Shown here: positions 17,520-24,681 of the stretch, piece by piece
Numbering within the stretch: position 1 is the first letter of the stretch
Layout: each line of letters opens with the position of its first letter
From: a virus
DNA: 64,000 nucleotides
Virus record (IMG/VR): IMGVR_UViG_3300040796_000034
Span: 1-64,000 of that record
Direction: 5' to 3' (one strand)
Notes under the pieces: model-generated
What the model saw: only the letters and a program-made list of their open reading frames with translations
The model's database searches: none
What the model was told of the DNA's origin: nothing
Translations under genes and position numbers: made by a program

Positions 17520-18930
17520 TATTTTTGACGACAATAAGGATTTAGAGAGGAAATTAAAAAACTTAGATAATGACTTAAAAGATTTAGGTAAGATAGATGA
17601 AAGTGAAGTAGCTAAAATAGATGTTTTACTTTCACTTCTAGTCATAAAATACAGTAGAGGTGAAGATGCTATACCGGGAATTACTGAAGCAAAACTAAAG
17701 AGCTACTACAAGCACTATAGACAACCAGGTACTAAAGATTCTAAGACTTACAAGTTAGGTGAATTACTTGACCAGCAAGACTCTCGAAAAGAGTTAGTTA
17801 GAGGAATGATACCGGAAGGTGGTTTAACCCTGGTAGGAGCGCAACCTAAGACGGGTAAATCTCTTTTAATGTATGAGTTAATCTATTGCCTACTCACTCA
17901 TACTCCGTTTCTTGGGTTTACTACAAGAGAGTGTCAGAAGATAGCTTTTTATCAGCTTGAGGAACCTAAGTCAATCGTAAGTCATAGATTAAAAACTCGT
18001 GGATTTAAAGAAGCTGTTGAAGATTATAATTGGAGTGAAAAGGGTAAAGAGTTAATTACCTTAAGGTCTTTACAACTTGTAGGTAAAGGTCTTCAAAATA
18101 TTAAAGAGTTCATTGAAAAGGAGAGACCTGACGTAGTTATAATAGATAGTCTTAGAGCCGCTACATATACGTCAAATATTTCAGAAAACAGTGCTGAGTG
18201 GGCATTTCCTTTATATTTTTTACAAACGTTATGTAAAGACTACGATACAACAATTATCGTTATTCACCACTTTAATAAAGCAGCATCCAATGGTAGTACA
18301 AGAGGTACAATCAGTGACTTTGCAGGTACAAGTGCTATTACCGGGAATTGTGACATGATGATAATGTTGTACAGGGATATTGACAGTAATAATATTAAAC
18401 TTAAAACCATTCCAAGAGAAGGTGAGACAATTTACTGTGACGTTGAAAGATTACTTGAAGAAGGTGAAAGATTTAAGTATGCTAGGATTGTTTCAAATAG
18501 CGTAGATAAGAAAAATATTTTAATTGAGACGTTAATTCTGTATTACCTATATCCAAGGAACAAACTTACTAAGACAGAGATTACTAATAAGATTTACACG
18601 GTAATTCCTTATGATGAAGAGTTCTACAGTAAATGTTTAAGTAGTCTGTATTCTTCTGGAGTCGTTGATACAGAAAGAGTTCTTAACGGTACAGAAAAGA
18701 CATGGTACTACTTAATTAAATCCGGTGTTTTAGAAAGTGGAGACCTGGTACTTTATGTGACTAGGCTTTTGTACAAGATAATTTCTTTATATACTCAGAA
18801 TAAAGATAAAATGTATGAGTTTTGGGAAGAAATAAAGTCTAAACAAAATCAAGAAAGACTTCAGTTATTAAAAGAAGCTATTAATATTATTAATCCAGAA
18901 ATTAGTTTAAATAAAGAAAATGTTAATTAA
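17509..18930 (+). CDS. RecA-fold replicative helicase (RepA/DnaB-like)
   Basis: 473 residues starting at GTG, overlapping the primase end by 11 bases. After an N-terminal region it has Walker A GAQPKTGKSLLMYE near residue 110, Walker B VVIIDSLRAAT near residue 210 and TTIIVIHHFNKAASNGSTRG near residue 245, the strand and loop used for DNA binding in hexameric RepA/DnaB-type ATPases. The C-terminal region (about residues 340-430) resembles a winged helix followed by a helical tail. Together with the primase upstream and polymerase downstream it forms the replication fork set. It could also be called an AAA_25 family ATPase. Confidence 0.8.
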   Translation: MTISIFDDNKDLERKLKNLDNDLKDLGKIDESEVAKIDVLLSLLVIKYSRGEDAIPGITEAKLKSYYKHYRQPGTKDSKTYKLGELLDQQDSRKELVRGMIPEGGLTLVGAQPKTGKSLLMYELIYCLLTHTPFLGFTTRECQKIAFYQLEEPKSIVSHRLKTRGFKEAVEDYNWSEKGKELITLRSLQLVGKGLQNIKEFIEKERPDVVIIDSLRAATYTSNISENSAEWAFPLYFLQTLCKDYDTTIIVIHHFNKAASNGSTRGTISDFAGTSAITGNCDMMIMLYRDIDSNNIKLKTIPREGETIYCDVERLLEEGERFKYARIVSNSVDKKNILIETLILYYLYPRNKLTKTEITNKIYTVIPYDEEFYSKCLSSLYSSGVVDTERVLNGTEKTWYYLIKSGVLESGDLVLYVTRLLYKIISLYTQNKDKMYEFWEEIKSKQNQERLQLLKEAINIINPEISLNKENVN

Positions 18931-19459
18931 AGGCACTTTAAAAAAAAGTATTGAAGAGAGTTATGAAAATGAGACAGTTAAGGTTCGATATTTTCTTGAA
19001 ACAGAAATAGATTCTCAAGTTGTACAGATAGATTCAACTTTATCAAAACATCTTATTCAGAAATATCCTGAAATAGATAGTCGTGAATTTATCTTCAGAG
19101 GACTACCTTACACAGTCCCTAAAGGTTCTGGTGATGACTATGAATCTATTCTTCATTTTGATTTATTCAAAATTACTGACGAGACAGTAGCTTCTAAATT
19201 CTTTGTATTAGACGTCTATGTAACAGGTGTCTATACAAAAAGTGAAAGAAATAAACAAAGTTTTTTAATTGCAGAAATCATTGATAATAGAGATTTTATA
19301 AAGAACAATATAAATAAGAGACGTAAAATAAAACTTCTTTTTGATGAGAATGAGTTAAGTAACGTAGCTAAAACTAAGGGGCATAATACATTTATATGCA
19401 CTCTTAGTTCTGGTAATTGTGTGTATGTTGTAAATAAAGATAAAGAATCTTACAGGTGA
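18920..19459 (+). CDS. unknown replication-operon protein (179 aa)
   Basis: 179 residues, beta-rich throughout, unrecognised. It overlaps the helicase by 11 bases and the polymerase frame by a few bases, so it is encoded as part of the fork module. The composition would suit an OB-fold accessory protein; no diagnostic motif seen. Confidence 0.65.
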   Translation: MLIKGTLKKSIEESYENETVKVRYFLETEIDSQVVQIDSTLSKHLIQKYPEIDSREFIFRGLPYTVPKGSGDDYESILHFDLFKITDETVASKFFVLDVYVTGVYTKSERNKQSFLIAEIIDNRDFIKNNINKRRKIKLLFDENELSNVAKTKGHNTFICTLSSGNCVYVVNKDKESYR

Positions 19460-19464
19460 TTAAT

Positions 19465-21549
19465 ATGAGATTTAGTACATGGAGTGACGTATTTAGATAT
19501 AACAAAGATACTGGATATATTAATTCTAAAGATGTACAATTAACTAAAGAAGTCCATATATGTAATACAAAAACTAAACCTAAAGATTGGCAACCTCTTT
19601 GTGACTTATTTAGTTTATGTACAGAATTTACGTTAGACATAGAGACGTATTCAGAAAAAGAAGGTGGCGCTCTTTATTTTAGATACGGTCATATAAGACT
19701 AATCTCAGTGTCTTTTTTTAGTGAAGGTAATAAACACTGTTTACTTTATGATACAGGGCGTGAACAGGATTATAACCACCTTAAGAATGATTACTTTTAC
19801 TCAATATTACGAAAAAAGTGTGGCGACCAAGATACTAAAGTAATTCTACACAACGGTTATTTTGATGGTAGCTTTTTACTTTTTCACTTAGACATTAAGC
19901 TAAGGAATGTTAGAGACACTATGCTCATGTCACAGGTTGTATGGGCAGGGGTCGGTTCAAGAGGTAAAGCTCCTGGTATTTCACACTCTCTCAAAGCATT
20001 ATCAGAACGACTCGGTTTAGGTGATGTTGATAAGACTGAACAGAAAAGTGATTGGGGAAGTATTCTCGATACAAGACAGTTAAATTATGCGGCACAAGAT
20101 ACACTTCTCTTACTAGATATCTATAAACGACTTAATAAGCTAGTGTATGACAACCTTTTGACGACTTCATGTCTAGCAGAGTGTTTAGCCCTACCTGTTT
20201 TTATAGAATTTGCTGTATGGGGATTTCCTATTGATATAAATAAAGTAGAATCTTCTTTACTTGAGGAGTATTCTAAGTTAGAAATACTTCGAGAGTCTGT
20301 ATCTAGTCAATTCCCTGATATAAATATTAACTCCCCTGACCAATTAAAGAAAGGTATTAAGAAACACTACGGTATTGATTTAGATGATACAAGTAAAAAA
20401 ACTCTTTTAAATCTAAATCTTGATAGTTTAACTATCTTACTGAAATATAGGTCTCAACTAAAGGTTGTAAGGGATTTAGAAGCCTTTAAAGACACTGAGG
20501 TAGCGTGGCCTACAATAGACGCACCCCTAGCTGTTAGAGGACATTTTAGACAGATTGGCCCTGCTGCTATGGGTAGAAGTACCTGTAGTCAAGATATTTC
20601 ATTAGGGAGGAAAAAGCTTTATAGAATAGGTGTTCAGTTACAGAACGTAAGTAAAGGTAGTGCATTACGAAGTGTTTTTGCAGCACCAGAAGGTAAAGCA
20701 TTAATCATATTAGATTTAAGTCAGTGTCATAGTAGGATATGCGCTCAACTCTCTAAAGATGATGCTCTGCTGAAGATTTACAACGAGGGAGAAGACCAAC
20801 ACCTCCTTATGGCTTTTACATTATACGAGCTTGATAGTAAAGCCCCTATTAAAGGGCTTTCTTACGACGAGTTTAAGAATGCTTACCGTATTTACAGTAA
20901 CGACCCTGAAACTCATAAAGAGTATGCCTTTATCAAGCAATTACGGGCGTTAGGTAAGACTGGTAACTATAGTGGGTTAAATCAAGCGGGTGCTATTAGA
21001 ATCCAAGATGCGTTAGAAAAAGCTGGTGTACAAGCGTCTATTGAACAGTGTAAACAGATACAATTAGCTTGGAGAGCGACTTATGCTAGACTTTATAATT
21101 TTATTAAAGATATGGTTAATAGGGCAAATAATCAAACAATATGCTTTGATTTTCTTCCTGATAGAGTTTATGGTTCTGTAAGAGGTCTTACTAATCGAAT
21201 CTTTTATAGTGAAAAGAGAGTTAAACTTAATGACAAATACAATAAAGCTCAGGTAGCTTATACTAATACAATTTCTTCTCTATGGCTGACTTCTGAAGCT
21301 GATATGATTAAAATGTCTATGGGTTTAGTATTACAAGAGTTTGATAAAAAACCTTTATGGCAAGCTCGTTTTGTAGAATTTACTCACGATGAGTATGGTG
21401 TAATGATTGATGAAGAGTATGCTTTAGAAGGAGCTACTTTGTGTCAGGATATTACTCACAAAATTTTGAAAAAATATATTAAAGTAATACCTGTTGATGA
21501 TAATTTTGACCCTAGTAAGTTAATTTGTAAATCTTGGAGTGAAAAGTAA
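19465..21549 (+). CDS. family A DNA polymerase with 3'-5' exonuclease domain
   Basis: About 694 residues (ATG at 19465; an alternative GTG lies at 19456). The exonuclease domain has FTLDIETYSE (D-x-E) near residue 53, ILHNGYFDGSFL near residue 128 and NYAAQDTLLLLDIY near residue 208. The polymerase domain has motif A at LIILDLSQCHSRICAQL near residue 411, motif B at RALGKTGNYSGLNQAG near residue 494 and motif C at EFTHDEYGV near residue 638. Both catalytic aspartates are kept. Motif A differs from the usual DYSQIELR: the Glu that acts as steric gate is His. In motif B the position of E. coli Phe762 is Tyr and the usual YG is replaced. It is the last gene of the replication operon. Confidence 0.9.
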   Translation: MRFSTWSDVFRYNKDTGYINSKDVQLTKEVHICNTKTKPKDWQPLCDLFSLCTEFTLDIETYSEKEGGALYFRYGHIRLISVSFFSEGNKHCLLYDTGREQDYNHLKNDYFYSILRKKCGDQDTKVILHNGYFDGSFLLFHLDIKLRNVRDTMLMSQVVWAGVGSRGKAPGISHSLKALSERLGLGDVDKTEQKSDWGSILDTRQLNYAAQDTLLLLDIYKRLNKLVYDNLLTTSCLAECLALPVFIEFAVWGFPIDINKVESSLLEEYSKLEILRESVSSQFPDININSPDQLKKGIKKHYGIDLDDTSKKTLLNLNLDSLTILLKYRSQLKVVRDLEAFKDTEVAWPTIDAPLAVRGHFRQIGPAAMGRSTCSQDISLGRKKLYRIGVQLQNVSKGSALRSVFAAPEGKALIILDLSQCHSRICAQLSKDDALLKIYNEGEDQHLLMAFTLYELDSKAPIKGLSYDEFKNAYRIYSNDPETHKEYAFIKQLRALGKTGNYSGLNQAGAIRIQDALEKAGVQASIEQCKQIQLAWRATYARLYNFIKDMVNRANNQTICFDFLPDRVYGSVRGLTNRIFYSEKRVKLNDKYNKAQVAYTNTISSLWLTSEADMIKMSMGLVLQEFDKKPLWQARFVEFTHDEYGVMIDEEYALEGATLCQDITHKILKKYIKVIPVDDNFDPSKLICKSWSEK

Positions 21550-21585
21550 TTGATACTCCTCGCGTCTTCAGAGCGGAGATTCTTA
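21550..21585 (-). mobile_element. remnant of an IS200/IS605-type right end
   Basis: Read on the minus strand this gives GAATCTCCGC, a short loop, then GCGAGGAGTATCAA. That is the imperfect-hairpin layout typical of the right end of IS200/IS605-family elements, downstream of tnpB. It lies directly after the polymerase stop and abuts the TnpB-like fragment. No left end or tnpA was found. Confidence 0.55.
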
Positions 21586-21699
21586 AGCAATCCAAAACTG
21601 GACTTTTAGAGGCATTATCAAAGTGCCTCTACCAACTCCTTTAAGAGAAAATTCTAAAATTGTTGCTACTTTTTTGAGGATATTAGCTGCACCAGTAAA
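21583..21699 (-). pseudogene. tnpB: 3' fragment of a TnpB (IS200/IS605 orfB) gene
   Basis: The minus strand encodes FTGAANILKKVATILEF followed by SLKGVGRGTLIMPLKVQF and a stop at 21583. This matches the C-terminal end of TnpB proteins (usual pattern ADxNGAANILRKV, then a short variable stretch, then a hydrophobic end). The conserved Asp just before NGA, part of the RuvC site, is not present, and there is no further TnpB upstream, so only about 40 residues survive. TnpB is an RNA-guided nuclease carried by small transposons. The fragment is a scar of a past insertion behind the polymerase gene. Confidence 0.6.
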
Positions 21700-21750
21700 A
21701 TTTTTTACAGAAATCCGTAATATGGCTAATCATTTATTTGGAAAAATCGT

Positions 21751-22251
21751 ATGAGTAATGTAAATAACAATCTTTGGGCAGATAAAGCTATTCTAAAGAA
21801 CCTACTAGATGGTCTTAAAAAATCAATGCCTCATGTAGATATTGTAGTAGATTCTTTTTGTATATTTGAAGAAAGGAGATATAGTCCGTCATTAGATACA
21901 TTTAAAGATTGTCAAAGTATTAGTTTTGAAGGAACTGTTTATTATAGAGGTATTTTAGTAGAATGTTTAGATGAAAGTATTGATTGTACAGAAAAGGCTT
22001 TTAACGAATACTTTACAGAAATCTCTAATCTCTTATTAAAAGAGGATAAACGACCGGAACTATGTCCAGGAGTTGATGTGTATTTTGGTGCTTATGACAA
22101 ATCTCAAAGAAACAAATTAGTGAAATATAAAATAGTCGAAAAAATAAAAGCTTACACTACGTCAGAGGCTATTAATTTTTTAGTTTTAAAGAATGCTAAA
22201 GGTGAATTATCAATTGAGTATTCTGACTTGGTTTATACTATAGGAGAATAA
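21751..22251 (+). CDS. unknown protein, possible paralogue of the HicB-fusion N-terminus
   Basis: 166 residues, unrecognised. The opening pattern (ILKNLLDGLKKSMPHVDIVV) resembles the start of the protein at 23879 (RAVLLGYLVSHYPHQKIDIL), suggesting a common domain. The last 24 codons are closely repeated at 23803-23878, in front of the HicB-fusion gene. There is only a weak ribosome binding site. It is the first plus-strand gene after the TnpB scar. Confidence 0.65.
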   Translation: MSNVNNNLWADKAILKNLLDGLKKSMPHVDIVVDSFCIFEERRYSPSLDTFKDCQSISFEGTVYYRGILVECLDESIDCTEKAFNEYFTEISNLLLKEDKRPELCPGVDVYFGAYDKSQRNKLVKYKIVEKIKAYTTSEAINFLVLKNAKGELSIEYSDLVYTIGE

Positions 22252-22314
22252 TGAAAAAATAAAGAGGTATAACTAGAAGTGGTGGTGGTATTGTTGGTAG
22301 TATTTTGTAGATTG

Positions 22315-22352
22315 AAAAAAAAAGACCAACCCGGTTAAGAGCAGTCTTTGGT
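22315..22352 (-). terminator. terminator candidate for the antirepressor-like gene
   Basis: On the minus strand a short stem (ACCAA / TTGGT) is followed by a run of U (complement of the nine A residues at 22315-22323), 13 bases beyond the stop of the 22365 gene. The stem is short, the U tract good. Confidence 0.5.
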
Positions 22353-22364
22353 TAAAACCTGATA

Positions 22365-23102
22365 TTAGATTTTTCCTTTTCCCGTTAGGTTTTCAATTGC
22401 TAACTTGACAAGCTCTTTTTCCGTTAACTTGGTTTGGAGCTTAGGGATAAGGTGCATAATCTCCTGCTTTACCCTTACCACTATCCTTACATCCTCCGGC
22501 TCCTCAACTCGGTTTAAAGCTACATGAGGATTTTTCCACTTTTCACTCTCTACTTGAGTCATCGTTTCTAGCATAACCCTGGCTCTTTTCCCAAACAATG
22601 CTTGGTAGATTGCGTTGTGGATATGCCCCGCTCTATTCCCGGTCGTGTCCTGGTAATAAGCTTGAATCTCGGCGTTAAAGTCCCGTTCGGCTTCCCACCT
22701 TGCTAGCTTTTTTCCAGTTTCAATTTGGATTTCGATGTCTGCTGTGGATGGAATGTTATGTCCCAATACCTGACTGGCCCGAGTGTCTAAGGTCTCGTTC
22801 ATCAGGGTCTCACAGAGAATACTGGCCTTACCATTATTATTTAAGGCTTGGGTCATCCAATAACTAGACACAACTCCTGAAGGGATAGCAGATATGGTTT
22901 TCAGACCACCCTTTGTTTGGGCTTTTACCTTGAGAGGTTCAATATCTTTGGCTTTTAAGTAATTTTGCATACTTGATTGGTTACGACTCACACACACCGC
23001 AGCACCCTTTTGAGAATAGAAATACTCTCCTTTGGCCTTAGAGTAGCATTCTAAGGAGATTTCGTCAGAGAACTTGATTTCAGCAGATTTGTAAGTAGCC
23101 AT
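22365..23102 (-). CDS. antirepressor-like protein on the opposite strand, probable insertion
   Basis: 245 residues, minus strand inside a plus-strand region. The middle part (SGVVSSYWMTQALNNNGKAS, then LCETLMNETLDTRASQVLG) follows a pattern I associate with cyanobacterial and phage antirepressor-like proteins, in which a helical domain follows an N-terminal DNA- or protein-binding domain; the C-terminal 60 residues are charged and helical. Codon use is visibly richer in G and C than neighbouring genes. With its own terminator, a repeat-filled upstream region and a duplicated gene end on the far side, it looks acquired. A Shine-Dalgarno-like AAAGGAC lies upstream of the ATG. Confidence 0.5.
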   Translation of the reverse strand: MATYKSAEIKFSDEISLECYSKAKGEYFYSQKGAAVCVSRNQSSMQNYLKAKDIEPLKVKAQTKGGLKTISAIPSGVVSSYWMTQALNNNGKASILCETLMNETLDTRASQVLGHNIPSTADIEIQIETGKKLARWEAERDFNAEIQAYYQDTTGNRAGHIHNAIYQALFGKRARVMLETMTQVESEKWKNPHVALNRVEEPEDVRIVVRVKQEIMHLIPKLQTKLTEKELVKLAIENLTGKGKI

Positions 23103-23217
23103 TTTAGTTTGTCCTTTTTGTTTTTGTTGTTTAGAGGTTTCTTTACCCTCATACCTACATTATAACAATCCTGTCTGGCAGTGACAACCCCTCAAGCCTT
23201 GAAAATACCTGATGGTT
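23103..23217. other. upstream region of the antirepressor-like gene
   Basis: No open frame is supported here. The stretch is the 5' flank of the minus-strand gene and leads into the nested repeats; it probably contains that gene's promoter, but no convincing -35/-10 pair could be fixed. Confidence 0.3.
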
Positions 23218-23790
23218 ATGTTATTTCCTACTATTAAAAAATCTTAAAAACTCAGATAGCCTTGAAATATTTTTTCCGGTATGTTTTCCTCTATTCCTAT
23301 ATGGTTCTTATAAAACTGTAGCCTGAAACCCACATTCTGTCGTTAAAAATCTCGCATGACCTTGAAATATTTTTTCTAGTATGTTTCCATCCATTCTTAT
23401 AATGTTCTTATAGAAGGCCAAATATTTTTACCAGCTTATTTTCTCTAATATGAAAGTTACTTATGGGTTAGATTTTAAACATTTATGAATCTTATGTGGC
23501 CAGTCTTTTAGGCTTTGACAACCCTACTTTACTTAAAAAATACGATGGTGTTGTTATTTCCTACTATTAGAAAACCTCAAAAATTCAGATAGCCTCGTTA
23601 TACTTTTCTTGTGCTGTTTTCCTCTATTCTTACATGGTTCTTGAAAAAGTGGTCTCTGAAACCCTCATTCTGTCGTTAGGAAACTCAGATAGCCTCGTTA
23701 TACTTTTCTTGTGCTGTTTTCCTCTATTCTTATACAGTTCTTATAGAAGGCCAAATATTTTAGTCTGCAAATTTGGTCTAATATAAAACT
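23218..23790. repeat. nested direct repeats: 100-bp units inside a 333-bp duplication
   Basis: A segment from about 23218 to 23458 recurs, diverged, 333 bases further on at about 23551-23790 (both begin GTTATTTCCTACTATTA and share AAGGCCAAATATTTT). Inside each, a unit of about 70 conserved bases occurs twice at exactly 100-base spacing: around 23247 and 23347 in the first copy, around 23580 and 23680 in the second. The unit contains a TCAGATAGCCT element and TTTTCCTCTATTCTTA. No coding frame runs through it. It could be an operator array for the adjacent antirepressor-like gene, a replication-related iteron region, or debris of repeated duplication. Confidence 0.8.
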
Positions 23791-23802
23791 TAAAAAAGGT
23801 TT

Positions 23803-23880
23803 ATTTTTTAGTTTTAAAAAATACTAAAGGTGAACTATCTATTGAATTTTCTGTCTTTGTCTGCAAATTAGGAGAATAAT
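23803..23880 (+). pseudogene. duplicated 3' end of the 21751-type gene
   Basis: Translated, this gives FLVLKNTKGELSIEF and ends in LGE before a TAA, matching the FLVLKNAKGELSIEY...GE end of the 21751 gene. The shared block continues through GGAGAATAATGAAA into the next start codon. The copy lacks the rest of the gene. It marks either a decayed tandem paralogue or the far border of the inserted segment. Confidence 0.75.
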
Positions 23881-24610
23881 GAAAGAAGTAATACTAAACC
23901 AAGCTAAAGAAATTAGAGCCGTTTTATTAGGCTATCTAGTAAGTCATTACCCTCATCAGAAAATCGATATCTTAATAAAAGAAGTCACAACTTATCATAC
24001 TTTTGATGAAGAAAATACTTTTGATAAAGAAGAGGGTTTTAACAAAGATTGTGTCGTTGTGACTTTAAAAGTAGTTATAGAAGGTTTTAATGGACTATCT
24101 CAGAGTGACTGTTTTAAATTAAAATCCTCAGATTTAGATGCTTGGATGATTAAATTAATTGAAAATCTAGCAAATACCCCGTTTAAATACACTAAAGATG
24201 ACCTTTTAATAGGAGTTAATAAAGATGAAAATACTCTTGAGTATTGTAAAGTGCTAGATATGACAAGAGAGTTGAAACTGAGTTTTGATGTACAGACTTT
24301 TAAAAATAGTAATATTTATAAAGTCCGCAGTTGTGGTGTAGAGAAAATTTTTTCTGAGGATATGCTGTTTAAACATATTTACAAATGTAGAGCCATGATG
24401 AAATATAAAGGTTATAAAGGTTTCGTAGAAAAAGATGAAGAAGCTGGAATTTGGTTTGGGCAAGTTATTGGTATTAACGATGTAATAACTTTCAAAGCAG
24501 AAACCATGGAACAAGCTCGCAAAGAGTTTGAAATTTTAGTTGATGATTATTTAGAATTTTGTCAAGATTTAGGAGAAGAGCCAAATTCTCCAGATAGCGA
24601 CGTAGAATAG
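23879..24610 (+). CDS. HicB-domain protein fused to an unknown N-terminal domain
   Basis: 243 residues. The C-terminal 65 read YKGYKGFVEKDEEAGIWFGQ, then VIGINDVITFKAETMEQARK, then VDDYLEFCQDLGEEP. This is the HicB antitoxin-type partial RNase-H-fold domain (usual pattern YxGYxGxVEYxxEDGxxxGxVxGIxDxI, then DDYLexCxexGxeP). HicB normally neutralises the mRNA interferase HicA. No HicA-like small basic partner is visible nearby. The N-terminal 150 residues resemble the protein at 21751 and have no known family. A strong AGGAGA site precedes the ATG. The gene may act as an orphan antitoxin or regulator. Confidence 0.7.
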   Translation: MKEVILNQAKEIRAVLLGYLVSHYPHQKIDILIKEVTTYHTFDEENTFDKEEGFNKDCVVVTLKVVIEGFNGLSQSDCFKLKSSDLDAWMIKLIENLANTPFKYTKDDLLIGVNKDENTLEYCKVLDMTRELKLSFDVQTFKNSNIYKVRSCGVEKIFSEDMLFKHIYKCRAMMKYKGYKGFVEKDEEAGIWFGQVIGINDVITFKAETMEQARKEFEILVDDYLEFCQDLGEEPNSPDSDVE

Positions 24611-24657
24611 AGCTTTGATAAGATGTTGATAGAATAGAGCTTTGATAAGATGTTGAT
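24604..24657 (+). repeat. perfect 27-bp tandem repeat, two copies
   Basis: The unit (AGAATAGAGCTTTGATAAGA followed by TGTTGAT) occurs exactly twice back to back, 24604-24630 and 24631-24657. The first copy contains the stop codon of the HicB-fusion gene. It lies 24 bases before the ribonucleotide reductase start, so it may be regulatory or simply a recent slippage duplication. Confidence 0.95.
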
Positions 24658-24681
24658 AGAAAACCATTATTATTTTTCACA

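Noticed and set aside
22252-22310. Short frame (GGGIVGSIL) after an in-frame stop behind the 21751 gene
   Set aside because: Only about 17 codons, no start or ribosome site; may be decay product.
23218-23790. CRISPR array
   Set aside because: Repeats are about 70-100 bp, diverged and not separated by unique spacers of equal length; no cas genes.
23879-24610. HicAB toxin-antitoxin pair
   Set aside because: Only the HicB-like domain is present; no HicA-sized basic partner was found on either strand nearby.
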